Shown here: one piece after another, positions 1-12,763 of the stretch | How positions within the stretch are numbered: the stretch's first letter is position 1 | How the letters are laid out: the number at the start of each line of letters is the position of its first letter | Assembly: GCF_000003855.2 (NCBI RefSeq) | Contig: NW_003101640.1 | Coordinates: 132,138 to 196,137 of the forward strand | Length of the DNA: 64,000 bases | Source of the DNA: Blastomyces gilchristii SLH14081 | Lineage: Eukaryota; Ascomycota; Eurotiomycetes; Onygenales; Ajellomycetaceae | Direction: 5' to 3' | Made by a program: the position numbers and the translations under genes | Notes under the pieces: generated by a model | The model's database searches: none | Told to the model about the DNA's origin: nothing | Seen by the model: the letters and a program-made list of their open reading frames with translations, nothing else

Positions 1-391
1 TATTAGAGAAGTATAGTTTTCATGAGAAAGTGAAGAATAAACTTGCACAAGAATGTATTTAGTTATTTCATGAGTGTTATCAATAATTATTATCAAATTC
101 TGATTATATAAGCAATCACTGAATGAACTGAATGAGACTGATTTTAATCTTCAGTCTCAGTCTTATTCTGATTTTGAAAGAATGATCATCTTTCACAGTT
201 TATTCTGAGAAATTACTCTCATTTCACTGTTCTTGAATTAGATCTGGTCATTTTTCACATCATTTCTCTCAGAAATGGTCCATTTTCAGATTTTTTTGAG
301 GCTTGGTTCTGGTGGGACTCACGTCAAGAAATGTATGATATCAGATCAAATGAGATCAAATGTGAAATTCATGATCCCGCCGGTCAGTCTA
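1..391 (+). mobile_element. hAT element, 3' end (copy hAT-1)
   Basis: This is the right-hand end of a hAT transposon that begins left of the window. It aligns closely by eye with 52562-52955, the right end of the complete copy hAT-3. It ends in the family terminus whose last bases read CAGTCTA, and 392-399 (GTTAGATA) would be one copy of its 8-bp target duplication; the other copy lies outside. The outermost 100 bases keep CC, GG and CG steps (for example around 375-385) that are nearly absent further in. The insertion lies inside the reverse transcriptase of gypsy A. Confidence 0.85.
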
Positions 392-399
392 GTTAGATA

Positions 400-3060
400 T
401 CATTACTGTGTTTCATAAGATTTGTATCACTAAAGAAGATATATAGCTTACAGTATTCTGAACATGTTATAATCTCTTTGAATAAGTAGTTATACTCTTT
501 GAACTGACTAATGCTCTCAGTATATTTCAGAAGTATATCAACTGAGCACTCTGAGATTTTCTTGATAAGTTTGTATCTGTATATCTAGATAACATTCTCA
601 TCTTCACTGACGAATTCAGAAAGAAATATCAAGAATATGTGTGAAAAGTATTATAATAATTACAAGAGACAGAACTACTGATAGATATTGATAAGTATAA
701 TTTTGAAGTCAAGAGTATAAAATACCTAGGTTTTATCATAGAAGCTGATAAGAGAATTTGAATAAATTCTAAGAAGGTCTCTGCTATTCTCAAGTGAGAA
801 GCTTCATATACTGTGAAAGATATACAAAGCTTCATTGAATTTGCTAACTTCTATCAGTGATTTATATGAAACTTCTCACATATTATAAGATTACTCACAG
901 AACTTATTAAGAAGAATTCAGCATTTCAGTGATCAGTGAACACTGAAGTCATATTTATATAAATAAAGAAGATGTTCATTAATACCTCTCTACTGATAAT
1001 ATTTAATTCTGATTATAAGACAGTTGTTGAAGCTAATTTCTCTAACTATATCACAGAAGAAGCTATATTATAATATGATAATGAAGATGTCTTATAATTA
1101 TATATCTTCATATCTAAGAAACTGAGTCCTGCTGAATACAATTATGAGATCTATGATAAGAAACTTCTCATAATTACATACTATCTAGGAGAATGAGACT
1201 CTGAACTCTGAAGTGTCTTTAAATTTGAGATAATTACAGATTATAAGAATCTCAAGTATTTCACAATCATCTGCAAGCTTACTGAATATCAGATGCAATA
1301 ATCTGAGCTATTAAGCTGTTTTCATTTCACTATACATTATTACCTCAGCAGTCAGTACTCAATGATAGATACTCTCTTATAATAAGAGTAAGATATATCT
1401 TCTGATGTAACAGACATCTGTTGAATGAACTGAGAACACTGACTCTTAGATTCAAAGATATTAGTTGATTAAGATGAAATAACTTATAATATTATATATA
1501 CTTCTCTGATTAGAACACTCTCTCTCTGAACTATCACTGATACTGATATTAATATCTCCACTTCTCTCACACTGAATGAACTGTAATATATAACAGCTTA
1601 AGCTGATAAACTTCTTCAGATTCTCACTGAAGCAGTATAATAAGAAGTGTCTCAATTTCCTTCAGAACTATGTATAAAGACTGAAATCTCAGAATGTTTA
1701 ATTAATGATAATAATACTCTATAATTTTATAAATGACATTGAGTCTCTTAGTCTGAATCTCTACATACTCAGATAATACAGAAGATGTATAATTCATATA
1801 TAATCAGTCATCTGAGTTATAAATAACTGTATTAAATAATCTCTTAAGAATTCCACTGATCTGAGATATTAAACAGTATCAGATACTTTGTCTGAACTGC
1901 AATTATTATTTCTCTATCACTTCATGAAAGAATCATAGAAAAGACCTGCTTAAACTGCTTAATATCTCTGATAGAATCTGATAAGATGTAATAATTGACT
2001 TCACTGTTGATCTCTCTGAGAGTAAGACTTATAAAAATATTCTGATCATTGTGAACTGATTGAGTAAAGATGTAATATTAGAACCTTATAATAAGATGAA
2101 TATTAAACAAGTCACTGAAGTCTTTCTATAAAGTCTGTTCAATCAGATACATGAATTGCTAAGATTCATAGTATTAGATTAGAGCTGTCAATTTATAAAC
2201 ATTCTCTGAATAAGAATCTGTCAAGTTCTTAAGATTATACACTGTTTATTAACTATCTATCACTCTGAGACTGATGATGCATTAGAATGAATAATTCAGA
2301 CTGTAAAGAATTATCTTTATAAGTTCTGTAATTATTTATAAGATAATTAGCATGATCTTCTTCTATATGCAGAGATTACTATCAATGATTGAGATACTGT
2401 CTTAATAGATGTAAGTCTGTTCTTTCTTATACACAGTTATCACATGAAAGTGTTGAATCTTTTAGAGATTACACAGTTCACACTGAACTCTCACAGTCTG
2501 ATTCAGATTACTGATAATATAGTAATAAAGCTCTGAGACATCTGTGACTAAGCAGAAGCCTTCATAGCAAGTACTAAACAAGATTAAGAGAACTGAATCA
2601 ATGTTCACTGAGATCTCACTGAGTAATATAAGATAGAAGATCTGATATGATTGAATCTTAAGAATATATGAATGATACACTTATCTCACACACTGAATTA
2701 CTGCTATGTAAAGTATAAAGTGATAGAAGTTCTAGACAGCTATAATTACTGTCTCAACATATTATCAGAGATTTATAATGTCTTTTATATAAGCTTACTC
2801 TGTCACACTGTCACTGATCTGTTCTCTTCTCAACTGACTTTTAACTGACAGTCATCAGAGATCATAGAAGAAGATAATGAACTTGAATGAGAGATTGAAG
2901 ATATTTCTGATAAGAGACTCTGCAGCCACAGCTGATAATATCTTATGAAATAAGACAGCTATAATTACCTGATCTAAACTCTGAGCTTCATGTTATCTGA
3001 GACAGCAGCTCTTGATTAATGAGAACTATGTGCCTGCAACTCTATATCACTTCTGAAAAG
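400..3060 (+). pseudogene. pol: gypsy A pol remnant: RT, RNase H, integrase, chromodomain
   Basis: This is a decayed gypsy polyprotein read across several frames. The RT palm is visible at about 400-640, with the catalytic YxDD box now reading YLDN at about 572-595. RNase H follows at about 980-1300; its LSPAEYNYEIYDKKLL block, typical of gypsy RNase H, lies at about 1122-1170. An HHCC zinc-binding remnant sits at about 1800-1960 and the integrase core at about 1970-2420. A C-terminal chromodomain-like stretch ending in a degenerate WEP-type segment lies at about 2910-3030. Stops are scattered, mostly TGA at former Trp codons, so the gene is dead. The parent protein would have copied and integrated the element, and chromodomains target such elements to heterochromatin. 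Confidence 0.88.
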
Positions 3061-3070
3061 AAGAGGCTAA

Positions 3071-3340
3071 TGTAGCAGGCCGCGCCTGATCAATCATATA
3101 GACTATTTCATTACACTTTACAGATTTCACTAAAAGCTCTGATTCTCAGTTGCTAATTCTCAGTTAAAAAACCTATGAAATTTCTATTCTTTCACTCTGA
3201 AGCTTCACTGTGTACATATATAAATATTCACTTTAATCACTGATTCTCACACTTTCTCTTTCTTTCCTTCTCTAACGTTTTTCACTTTGTTATATAAGAT
3301 CTATATATTATACCGATCTATTCGGCGTAGGCTTTTTACA
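3071..3340 (+). repeat. 3' LTR of gypsy A
   Basis: The repeat runs from TGTAGCAGG to TTTTTACA, with the usual TG...CA ends. It is about 270 bp and matches, in inverted orientation, the LTRs at 4281-4571 and 24340-24628, and directly the LTR at 54461-54749. It keeps CG-rich blocks at both outer ends. Confidence 0.9.
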
Positions 3341-3592
3341 AATACTACAGAAAGAGTTAAACTTCATTCTCTTCAAAAGATAAAAAAAGAGATAAGATAA
3401 GTAATGATTTTATTGAAACAGGTTTAATCAGATCAGGTAAAATCAAGCTTGAGTTCTAAAATTATAAAGCATATGTAGTTAGCATTATATAGATCTCATT
3501 AATATTAGTAAAGATAATCAACTCACTGTTGATTTCTTCTGCAGATCTGAGTTTTTCATTATCATCAGAAGTGTGTATATATGAGGCAGAAA
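3341..3592. other. unassigned AT-rich segment between elements
   Basis: This is about 250 bp between the LTR of gypsy A and a MITE. It carries no repeat shared with the rest of the window that I can see. The minus strand has an open stretch (63 codons, ending at 3462) running into the MITE, but it resembles nothing I recognise. It may be a piece of the element or host DNA into which both neighbours inserted. Confidence 0.4.
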
Positions 3593-4082
3593 TAGACTGA
3601 TCAGCAGAACTATGAATTTCATATTTAATCTCATTTGATCTGATTTCATACATTTCTTGACATGAATCTCACTGAGACTAATTATTAAAAAAACATGCAA
3701 AGTGACTATTAATCAGATCTCAAAATAAGACTATAACTTAGAAAAATTAAGAAAATGATCTTATTTAATTTTATTTAGTTTCATTCTTGATATAAAGTTA
3801 CTATTTTTAGAGATTTTAAAGTTTTTTATAGACTATTTTTAATTTTTTAATAATACTTAAATGAGATTTAAAGTTATTTAAAGTAATAAAATGAACTTAA
3901 AATTGAGAAGTGAAAATCATAGTCTCATTTTAAAAATATAATAAGAATAGACAGTAGATTTCACTAAGATAGTATAAGATTACTATCTAATTTTAATACT
4001 TTGTAATAAAATCAATTAATTTAATAATGAAACTATTAAATATTCTGATTCTGATCTCAAACACAGTCACATAATTAGTCTA
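3593..4082 (-). mobile_element. hAT-derived MITE (copy 1)
   Basis: This is a 490-bp non-autonomous element with hAT-family ends (TAGACTG at 3593, GTCTA at 4082). The flanking 8-mers GGCAGAAA (3585-3592) and AGCAGAAA (4083-4090) are a target duplication with one G/A difference. It has no coding capacity. Its two ends match the ends of the 5.8-kb hAT copies, and the interior matches the MITEs at 35819 and 40431. Strand is given relative to the hAT transposase orientation. Confidence 0.85.
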
Positions 4083-4104
4083 AGCAGAAATAAACAGTGT
4101 AAAA

Positions 4105-4280
4105 AACTTATTGTTATTATTATTATTACTCTTCAATTATAAATGTATATAGTTAGAGACTATAACATTTATCTGAAAACTTTTAATTCTCGGAGTTTTT
4201 CTAGTATCTATAAAGCTAACTATTATACATTTATCAATTTCAGATATATAAAATTAGAAAATTTCAGCTTAGAAGACAGA
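4105..4280 (-). mobile_element. LINE-2, 3' terminal fragment
   Basis: This fragment starts with the (TTA)n tail at about 4105-4130. It then matches the 3' UTR of LINE-1 and LINE-5, including the remnants of the two 3' hairpins. It is cut at 4280 by gypsy B; the continuation of the same UTR is found at 24629, on the far side of gypsy B. Mutation load is visibly heavier than in LINE-1, so this is an older copy. Confidence 0.85.
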
Positions 4281-4571
4281 TGTAAGAGGCCTACGCCGAA
4301 TAGATCAGTATAATATATAGGTCTTATATAACAAAGTGAAAAACATTAAAGAAGAAAAGAAAAGAGAAAGTGTGAGAATCAGTGATCAGAGTGAATATTT
4401 ATACATGTGCACAGTGACATACACTGATGTATGCAGTGAAGCTCCGGGGCAGAAGAATAGAAATTCTGTAGATTTTCAGCTGAGAATCAGTGACTGAGAA
4501 TCAGAGTGATAGAAATCTGTGAAGTGTGTAATAGAATAGTCTATATAATTGATCAGGCACAGCCTGTCACA
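4281..4571 (-). repeat. 3' LTR of gypsy B
   Basis: A 291-bp repeat with TG...CA ends, inverted relative to 3071-3340 and parallel to 24340-24628. CG-rich motifs survive near 4289-4304 and 4440-4450. Confidence 0.88.
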
Positions 4572-7500
4572 TTAGCTCCTCTCTTCTCTGATTGTGCATA
4601 GCTCTCATCAGTCAAGGGCCGCAGTCTTGAATAATGCGGAACTCAGAGTCCAGGTCAGGCAATTGTACTCAACTCATTTTACAAGATATTATCAGTCACA
4701 GCTGCAGAGTCTCTTAACAAGAATATTCTCAATCTCTCATTCATGTTCATTATCTTCTTCTATGATTCCTGGCAGCTGTCAGTTGAAAGTCAGTTGAGAA
4801 GAGAATAGATCAGTGACAGCACAGCAGAGTAAGCTTGTATAAAACATATTATAAATCTCTGATGAAGTATCAAGACAGTAGTTATAACTGTCTAGAAACT
4901 CTGTCACTGTGTATTTCATATAATAATAATTCAATGTACAGAATGACTATGTGATCTATATATTCTTGAGATTCAATTACATAAGATCTTCTATCTTATA
5001 CTGCTCTGTGAGATCTTATTAGATATTAACTTAATCTTCTTAATCTTGTTTAACACTTGTTATAAAGACTTCTGCTCAGTTGTGAGCATCTCACAGCTTT
5101 ATTACTATATTATCAGTAATCTGAATCAGATTGTGAGAGTTCAGTGTGAACTGTGTAATCTCTAGAAGATCTAATATCTTTATATGATAATTATATATAA
5201 GAAAGAACAGGCTTATATCTGTTGAAATAGCATCTCAATCATTAATAGCAATCTCTACATGTAGAAGAAGATTATATCAATTATTCTATGAATAATTACA
5301 GAACTTATAAAAATAGTTCTTTACAGTCTGAATTATTTATTCTAATATATTATCAGTCTCAGAGTGATAGACAGTTAATAAATAATATATAATCTTAAGA
5401 TTTTAACAGATTCTTATTTAGAGAGTACTTATAAATTAATGATCTCAGTTCAATATAATAGATCTTAGTAATTTACATATCTGATAGAATGAACTTTATA
5501 AGAAGACTTCAGCAACTTGTTCAGTATTTATCTTATTACAAGATTTTAATATTATATCTTTACTTAATCAGTTAACAATGATCAGAATATTCTTATAACT
5601 CTTACTCTTAGATAGATTAATAGCAAAGTTAATTACTACATCTTATCAGATTCTATTAGAGATATTAAGTAATCTCAGTAAGTCTTTTCTACAGTTCTTT
5701 TATAAAATAATAGAAGAAAAGTAATTACAGTTTCAGACAAAGTATCTAATACTGTTTAATATCTCAGATCAGTGAAACTCTCAGAAGATCATTCTATACA
5801 GTTATTCACAGTCTGAATAATCAGTCATACATGAATCATACATCTGTTACATTATTCAGATATATAAGAGTTCAGAGTGAGAGACTCAGCATTATTCACA
5901 GAATTATAGAGTGTTATTATCATTGATTGAACATTCTGAGATATCAGTTCTTATACATAGTTCTGAGAGAAATCAGAGTGCTTCTTAACATACTACTTCA
6001 GTGAGTGTTTAAAGAAGTTCATCAGTTTGAACTATTATATATCATAATTTATTCAGTGTAGATCTGAAGAGTGTTCTGATCAGTAAAGTATATATAATAC
6101 TATAAGTGATCTCATTATAATCAACTAATACCTTCAGGTTTAAGAGCTGATATCTTGATCATTCAGCATGTGTCTATCACATTAGAACGTATATTCTTTT
6201 TCTTATTGTAAAGAGAGTATCTGTTATCCAAATTCTCTGACTGCTGAGGCAGTAGTGTATTGTAAAATGAAAGTAGCTTAGAAACTCAGACTATCACATC
6301 TGTCATTCAGTGAGTTTACAGATAGTGATAAAGTACTTAAAATTCTTATAATCTATGATTATCTTAAATTCAGAGATACTTCAGAGTTCAGAGTCTTATT
6401 CTTCTAGACAGTGTATAATTATAAGAAGTTTCTTATCATAGATCTTATAATTGCATTCAGCAGAACTCAGTTTCTTAGACATGAAGATGTATAATTGTAA
6501 GACATCTTCATTATTATATTATAATGTAGCTTCTTCTGTAATATAGTCAGAGAAATCAGCTTCAACAACTGTTTCATGATCAGAATTAAATATTATCAGC
6601 AGAGAGATATTAATGAACATCTTCTTTATCTATATAAATACAGCTTCAGTATCTGCTGATCATTGAAATACTGAGTGCTTCTTAGTGAGTTCTGTAAGTA
6701 ATCTTATAATATCTGAGAAGTGTCATATAAATCACTGATAGAAGTTAGTAAATTCAATGAAGCTTTATACATCTTTCACAGTGTATAAAGCTTCTTATTC
6801 AAGAATGACAGAGATCTTCTCAGAATTTATTCAAATCTTCTTACTAGCTTCTATGATGAAATCTAGATATTTAGTACTCTTAACTTTGAAATCACACTTG
6901 TTAATATTGATTGATAGTTCTACTTCTTATAATTATTGTAATACTCTTTACACATACTCTTGATATTTCTTTCTGAATCTATCAATGAAGATGAGAATAT
7001 CATCTAGAGAAGTGAATATAAATTTATTAAGAAAGTCTTAGAGTGCTCAGTTAATATACTTCTGAAATGTACTGAGATCATTGATCAGTTCAAGGAGTGT
7101 GACAACTCATTTAAAGAGATTATAATGTGTTTAAAATACTATAAGTCTTTCATCTTCTTCAGTGATACAAATCTTATGAAACACAGTGATGACATCTAAC
7201 TTTATAAATCATTGAGCTCATTCAATACATGTTAAGATTTCATTGATGAGAGATAAGAAATAATAATCTTTCTTTGTCAATCTGTTCAGATCTCAATAGT
7301 TCACACAGAATCAGAGTTCTTTATCTGATTTCTTTGCAAAGAGAATAGAAGCTGCAGTAGAAGAGTTACTAATACATATGAATTCCTTGTTCAACAGATC
7401 ATTGAGTGTCTTTCAAAGAAGAAGAAGTTCATCTCAGGACATATTATGAAGAGAGTCTCATAATGATTCAGAGTTCTCATCATTTTACTTCTCTAACTTG

Positions 7501-8210
7501 ATACTGTGATCTATTTCTGAACCTTGTAAGAGGGATAAATTTATAATGTTGTCTTATCAGAAGACATCTAGATATTTATAATATTATTGAGAGAGTTTTG
7601 TATAAGAATCTATTATTGTAGTATAAAATAACTTCTCTAGCACTTTCTTGATATTGACTAGGCTGACAGAATAGATTGATATATAATTCTGCTGTCAGTG
7701 ATTTTATCAGTTACTCTGTCAGTGATTTTATCAGTGACTCTGTCAGTGATTTTAATGATGACTTCTTTTTCAGAGTATTTTATAAGTGTTGACAGAGATC
7801 TGTGTAAGATTCATAGTCTTATAAATATCATCTTCATGAATTCTATCATTGTTAGAAAATATCAAGCTTCTGTTTTAAGCATTTAACAAGATGTCTTGTT
7901 CAGATAGTTAGACAAGTTCTAACATAAGATTATAATCAAGATTTTCGACTTCATATGTGTAGGCATCTTCATATTGATATTCTTCAACATCTATGTTTAG
8001 TTTCATTATATAACAGATACAAACATCTTTTGAATCATCAAATTCTGTGAGAAGTTGAGATTTTAATAAGAGAATGCACTGAAGGTTATGATATCTTACA
8101 ACTGAAGATTTAATCATTTTATAATAGCATAGACTGCTGTCTATCATGGCTTTCATATTATACATGTTATCTATTACAGTAGATATAAGAATCGCAGTCA
8201 TTATCATTTT
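4572..8210 (-). pseudogene. pol: gypsy B pol remnant: protease, RT, RNase H, integrase, chromodomain
   Basis: Read on the minus strand, an aspartic protease remnant lies at about 8030-8160: the DSG catalytic box now reads MIDSS, near residue 17 of the open stretch 7908-8207. RT follows, with its YxDD region near 6990-7010. RNase H is at about 6300-6640 and the integrase at about 5200-5900. The chromodomain-like tail is at about 4600-4760, matching 2820-3060 of gypsy A. A 24-bp in-frame tandem repeat (7692-7763) lies between protease and RT. Many TGA, TAA and TAG codons interrupt the frames, so no functional product is possible. Confidence 0.85.
7692..7763. repeat. three tandem 24-bp units
   Basis: Units start at 7692, 7716 and 7740 with the core CTGTCAGTGATTTTATCAGT. 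The first two are almost identical and the third diverges at its end. The length of 24 keeps the gypsy B frame, so it encoded an 8-residue repeat in the spacer between protease and RT. Confidence 0.85.
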
Positions 8211-8219
8211 CTCTTCAAA

Positions 8220-9394
8220 TTTTTAGCATTCAACCTCTTCAAGCTCCTGTTTATAAATTTGAACAGAAGCTAATCTTTTCCCTGTTTCATCAGAGTATTC
8301 TCATGATTATCTTCTAAATCTTTCTCTAATGTAACATGATTGACACAGACTGCTGATATTAATCTCTCTTTTGAACAAGGAGGTATATAGGCTGATCAGC
8401 AGTTGAAAGTGATGTGTTCTGATTGATTACAGTTGATACATACTTCTCATTGACATTGATCAGCGACTTCTTCAGAGGTGATCTCAGAAACTTGAAAGCC
8501 TGTTCAAATAGTAAAGACTCTTGTTTATGTGTAGATATTTAAGTCTACTCAGTTCATAGCATCTGCATCATTGTTGTTATTCCTCAGCACAGATGTATAA
8601 GCAACTGAGTTATTTCTCAGTGCAGGTGTATAAGTGTAACATCTTCTGTCACTATTCTGTATACTCTTGAGCTTGATGAGACAGTCATTCAATATCTGAA
8701 GTTGTATGCAGAAACCTTCATAAGTCTGGTCTTTGTCTATACTTACAAGAGTCTGTAAGAGTTCAAAAGTTAATGTCTTCTTAAGCATACTAATCTTTAT
8801 TTAATTCTCTTAAGATTTATCACCTGCTTCTAGAATCTTAGTGTCAAAGTCAGACATAAATGTTGTGAGAGAAGTGTTTCTCTGTTAAGCACTCTATAAT
8901 CAATCTAATACTTTCTATTACATGGCAGTGTCTTGAAACAGAATATCAAGATATTTGATAATATTATCAGGTGTTTGCAACACTAGTTCACATGCTTTTA
9001 TTTATAAATGAAACTTCTGTTTCACACAATTCTTCAATCATTCATTGATATATCAATCTTGATTAATTAATGAACTGATGACATCTTCATCTACACTCAG
9101 CTTCATGAGCATTTTCATTCTTTATAATGAGTAGAGAGTAAGATCAGAAGTATTGAAATATATGAGAGTATCTAAGTATTCTTTCAGTGCTTTTATATTC
9201 AATTCTGTAGATGTTAAAATTGTCTGTGCAGAGGTTTCTTATTGAGATAATTATTGAATTTCTTCATAGTGATATTGTTAAGTTGCATGTATATCAGCTA
9301 TTTATTATTGTTATAATTTCAATGTTGCTTAAAGTCACCGTGACACTGTATCTATACTCATGTTCAAGAGTTCTCTCATACTATTATTAGACAT
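8220..9394 (-). pseudogene. gag: gypsy B gag remnant with CCHC zinc knuckle
   Basis: The nucleocapsid gene of gypsy B, minus strand. A start Met at 9394 is supported because the related element G has a matching start at 55035 (both continue with a RELLN motif). A perfect CCHC knuckle, C-I-N-C then H then C with spacing 2-4-4, is encoded at about 8395-8450 and binds RNA in the family. A stretch at 8549-8788 is still open. Stops elsewhere, mostly TGA, kill the frame. Protease follows directly downstream. Confidence 0.85.
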
Positions 9395-9661
9395 GATTAT
9401 ATCAATCATTAGATGTATGATATCTGTGAAATTAGAAGAAGTGTAATCATATAAATATCTCATATATCTGTAGTATCAGAACTCTCAGATCTTTCACTGA
9501 TATTCTCTTTATAAGATCTTATTCTCTTTGTAAGATCTTGTTACAGAGTCAGAGTGACTGATGAGTAAGCTTCTATCTGAGAACTCAGTGTTCACTAAAC
9601 TGATTGAGACTTAGTGTTCACTTAACTGTTTAACTGTTTCTTTATTTCTTATACATTATTT
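9395..9661 (-). other. gypsy B untranslated leader, inner part
   Basis: The leader between gag and the LINE-1 insertion. It aligns with 54800-55030 of element G. A direct repeat (AAGATCTTAT-type units near 9512-9542) is present only in this copy. The outer leader lies at 24258-24339. Confidence 0.75.
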
Positions 9662-9734
9662 CATATTCAGATATTATTATTACTGTTATTATTCTTCAAT
9701 TATAGATGTATGCAGTCAGAGACTATGACATCTA

Positions 9735-9757
9735 CCTGAGAACAAAAAGTTCTCAGG
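9735..9757 (-). other. perfect 9-bp hairpin in LINE-1 3' UTR
   Basis: CCTGAGAAC, a 5-base A loop, then GTTCTCAGG. It is followed towards the tail by a 7-bp stem formed by ACATCTA/TAGATGT arms. The hairpin is also present at 54367-54389 (LINE-5) and 12826-12848 (SINE-I), and in weaker form in the other LINE copies. It is a candidate recognition structure for the LINE reverse transcriptase. Confidence 0.8.
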
Positions 9758-10047
9758 GTTTTTCCTATATCTGTAAAGTTAACTATTATACATTCATCAA
9801 TTTCAGATATGCAAAATCAGAAAATTCCAGCTCAGAATACAAAAACTGTTTATAAATTGCAGTATTTTAACATCTTCTGATACTTTGAAACCATTTGACA
9901 ATATCATGACAAAAGAAAAGAGAACACAGTCTTAAAGATAGACACATTAAGTAGATAGATAGAAAGGAATTGAAAGGAAAAGATAAAGTAAAGAGAGACT
10001 GTAACAAAATAAATTATTAAAAGATAGTATATAGCTGTTTTAACAGA

Positions 10048-11200
10048 CTATATCTGATTAATTTTCTCCTCTTCATATTCAGATATTTCTGAATTTAGCC
10101 ATTTTCTTGTAGCTACTTGAGTTTCCGATAGAAAGTCTATTAAGTATTTAATTCCTGTCTCAGTTGAGAATAAGAATGTCATATTTAATTGATTTAGATC
10201 ATACTTCTCTTTCAATCTGACTCTGAGACTATTGTATAATGCATAGTGCATTATAATATACTCAGGATTCTCATTTATATTGCAGAATAAGCATTCTATT
10301 GAATCAAATCTGTTATCAAATCTTTGTATATAAGATTTGAAATAGCTATATTCTAGTTTCAGCTGTATTATAGATGAGAATATTTTCTTTTTACATTTAA
10401 TTAAACAAGATTTTCACTTGAGTTTTGTTTCAAATCTTGAATAATGTATACTCTTCTTTTGTTTCTGCCAGCTTTTATTGCACTTATCTAAACAAGATTC
10501 TTTTATTTTTCTCTTTATAAAAGATCAGAATACAATTTTTTGAATATATCTGCTTAATTCTGAATTCTTTTTTACAGCTGAATCAGTTAATTCATTGTCA
10601 TGAATATTTATATAAGCAGGAACTTAGTGCAGATGAATTATCAGCTTTGATATTCTTCTCTTTTGAATTTTTAAAACAGAGTTTAAGATCAGTTCAAGAT
10701 TCATTTGATCATTATAAATCTGACTATTTCTAAGTCTTTTTAAAGCAGCTTGACTATCAGAGAATATTCATATCTCTTTCAAACTATTTTCTCTTTTATA
10801 AGATTTTATTTCAATGAGTTTGAAAGCTTCCACTATTGTAAATAGTTCAGCATCAAAGACTTCAGATTCACAGTCTAAATTTCAGAAATCTGAGATAAAA
10901 TTAATATTATCTTCAGTATAAGCAATGTCTGTGTCTAATCTATTCAAATTCTCATTTTTTGAGTCATCTGAATAAATCAGAATAGAGTCTTTTATATTAA
11001 TTGTAGAAATTCTCTTCAAATGCTGTTTATATTCTTCCTCTTTAGATAGTTCACTTATTAATAAGTCTATAAGAGATTCAAGCTTTTCTCTTCAGAGAGA
11101 TATCTTCTCATGATCAACTTTTTTAATATTTAAAGAAGAAAATTGATTATTAATCAGTGAGTATAGTTTATATAATTAAGAAGGCATTTTCTTTGAAGAA
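10048..11200 (-). pseudogene. LINE-1 ORF2, RNase H and C-terminal Cys/His domain
   Basis: The C-terminal part of the LINE polyprotein. The RNase H catalytic landmarks are readable: a YSDDS block (about 10960-10985), an ELF block (about 10840), FSDSQAAL (about 10750-10775), and an HxVPA...H..ELTD region (about 10570-10640). A Cys-x2-Cys ... His zinc-knuckle-like motif follows at about 10240-10310. The last 67 codons (10048-10251) are open and identical in protein sequence to 53873-54076 of LINE-5. Almost every stop in this part stands at a former Trp codon. Confidence 0.88.
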
Positions 11201-12750
11201 TTATTTTCATTTCAAGCAAGAAATCTGTTTCAATCCAGTTCATTTTCAGAGTTAATTGATGAAAATGAAGAAGAGACTCTTTTTCTGATTATATAATTTA
11301 AGCTCATCTTTATAACTCTCAGAGCATAGTTCATACAGGCCTTTTCAAATCTCATAGTAGAAGAGAGAATTGAAGCGTCAATTTTCATTGCTTTAATAGA
11401 AGATGATTTGAATACTCTCAGAATTCTTCTCAAAGCTCTGTTTTGCAGACTTTGAAAGAGTTCAGTGAAATTTCCTTGATTATTTCATTAAACTTGAACT
11501 TCATAATCAGCTACTGAGATAATACAGGTTATATATAACTGTCTCATAGCCTGAAAGAATAAATCTCTCTCTATATTTGATAGTCTGATTATGTTATTCA
11601 ATAGTCTTTCTGTCTTGACAGTTCTTTGTTGAATGTGATATTTAAAATTCAACTTAGAGTTTAATCATACTTCTTAGAAAATCATTTGATATTTACACTG
11701 AGTTTAATCTCTCTATTTAAAAGAGTTAGAGATAGTTCTTTCTCATTGAATCTACAAAAGAAATGAATTAACTCAGTTTTATTCATATTAAATTGAATTT
11801 AATTGATATCTGCTCTAACAAAGATTTTCTTTATCACTGTTTCAATCACTTTCAAATTCTCTTTAATAGTTTTTGAGCTGTAGACTAGATTAATATCATT
11901 CATATAACTCAGAGATGATACTATTCTTATATTTCTATTTTTGAATAGATATGCAGTGTATATTACAAATAAAATGAGTGAGATTAAAGATTCTTACAGT
12001 ACTTCTATTTTTATCTCAGTCTTGTCTTATTTTATTTCATCAAAGAAAAGTTGTATAATTCTTTTAGATATAAAACAGTTAACTCATTTTATTAGAGAAA
12101 GTAACAGTTTTAACATCTTCAAAGTCTGAATTAACTTTGACTTTGAAATATAATTAAATACTTCTTTTATATCAATAAAAACTGCAGTTGAGATCAGATC
12201 TTCATGCTTTGCTATCTGAATATTATAAATAACTAAGAGAACAGTGTTAATTGCAGAACATTGTTTTCTATCTCTTATTTATTCACTGAATAAAAGAGAA
12301 TTACTAATAGAGCTTATAAAAGATAGTTAAGTAGCTATTATCTTTGCTAAAACCTTTTATAGACAGATCAATAGAGATATTACTCTATATAACTTAGAAA
12401 TTGAAGTTTTTCTATTAGGTTTTATAAGAATCAATTCAGTGCCTTCTCTCCAGCATTCAGAATGATATTCATTTTTCAAGAGATTGAAAAAGAGCTCAAA
12501 ATATTCATTCTTTAAGTAGAAATATATATTTTGAATAATTAAGTGATTGATTGAATCAGGCTCTGCAGCAGTTTTAACTGAACTTGACAAGATAGCTGAC
12601 TTTAATTCATCTTATGTAAGATCAGACTATTCTCAGTCATTTTCATTAACATAGTTGAGAAGTGATATATTCTCTTTCTCTGAATCTGAATCTGATGAGT
12701 TTTGAAAGAGAATTCTTATAAAAGCTTGACATTTTTTCTCAAAAGAGTTT
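11201..12750 (-). pseudogene. LINE-1 ORF2, reverse transcriptase domain
   Basis: A non-LTR reverse transcriptase. The FIDIKEAF-type block A is near 12150-12190. The catalytic box, YIDD in LINE-5, reads YMND here at about 11895-11910. The SSS..N.LI-type motif is decayed. The downstream thumb region runs to about 11450. The domain is interrupted upstream at 12750 by SINE-I and resumes at 13856. Several indels relative to LINE-5 accompany the transitions. Confidence 0.85.
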
Positions 12751-12763
12751 GTTGTATATGATT

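Larger units (their letters stand above)
392..3340 (+). mobile_element. Ty3/gypsy retrotransposon A (3' part)
   Basis: This is the 3' part of a chromodomain-type gypsy element, from within the reverse transcriptase to the 3' LTR. The 5' part lies left of the hAT-1 insertion and outside the window. The same family occurs inverted as gypsy B (4281-24628) and in direct orientation as gypsy G (54461 onward). Mutation of C/G positions is heavy throughout. Confidence 0.9.

Noticed and set aside
6757..6963. Conserved small proteins at 629-835 (minus) and 6757-6963 (plus)
   Set aside because: Both are antisense shadows of the same RT region in gypsy A and gypsy B.
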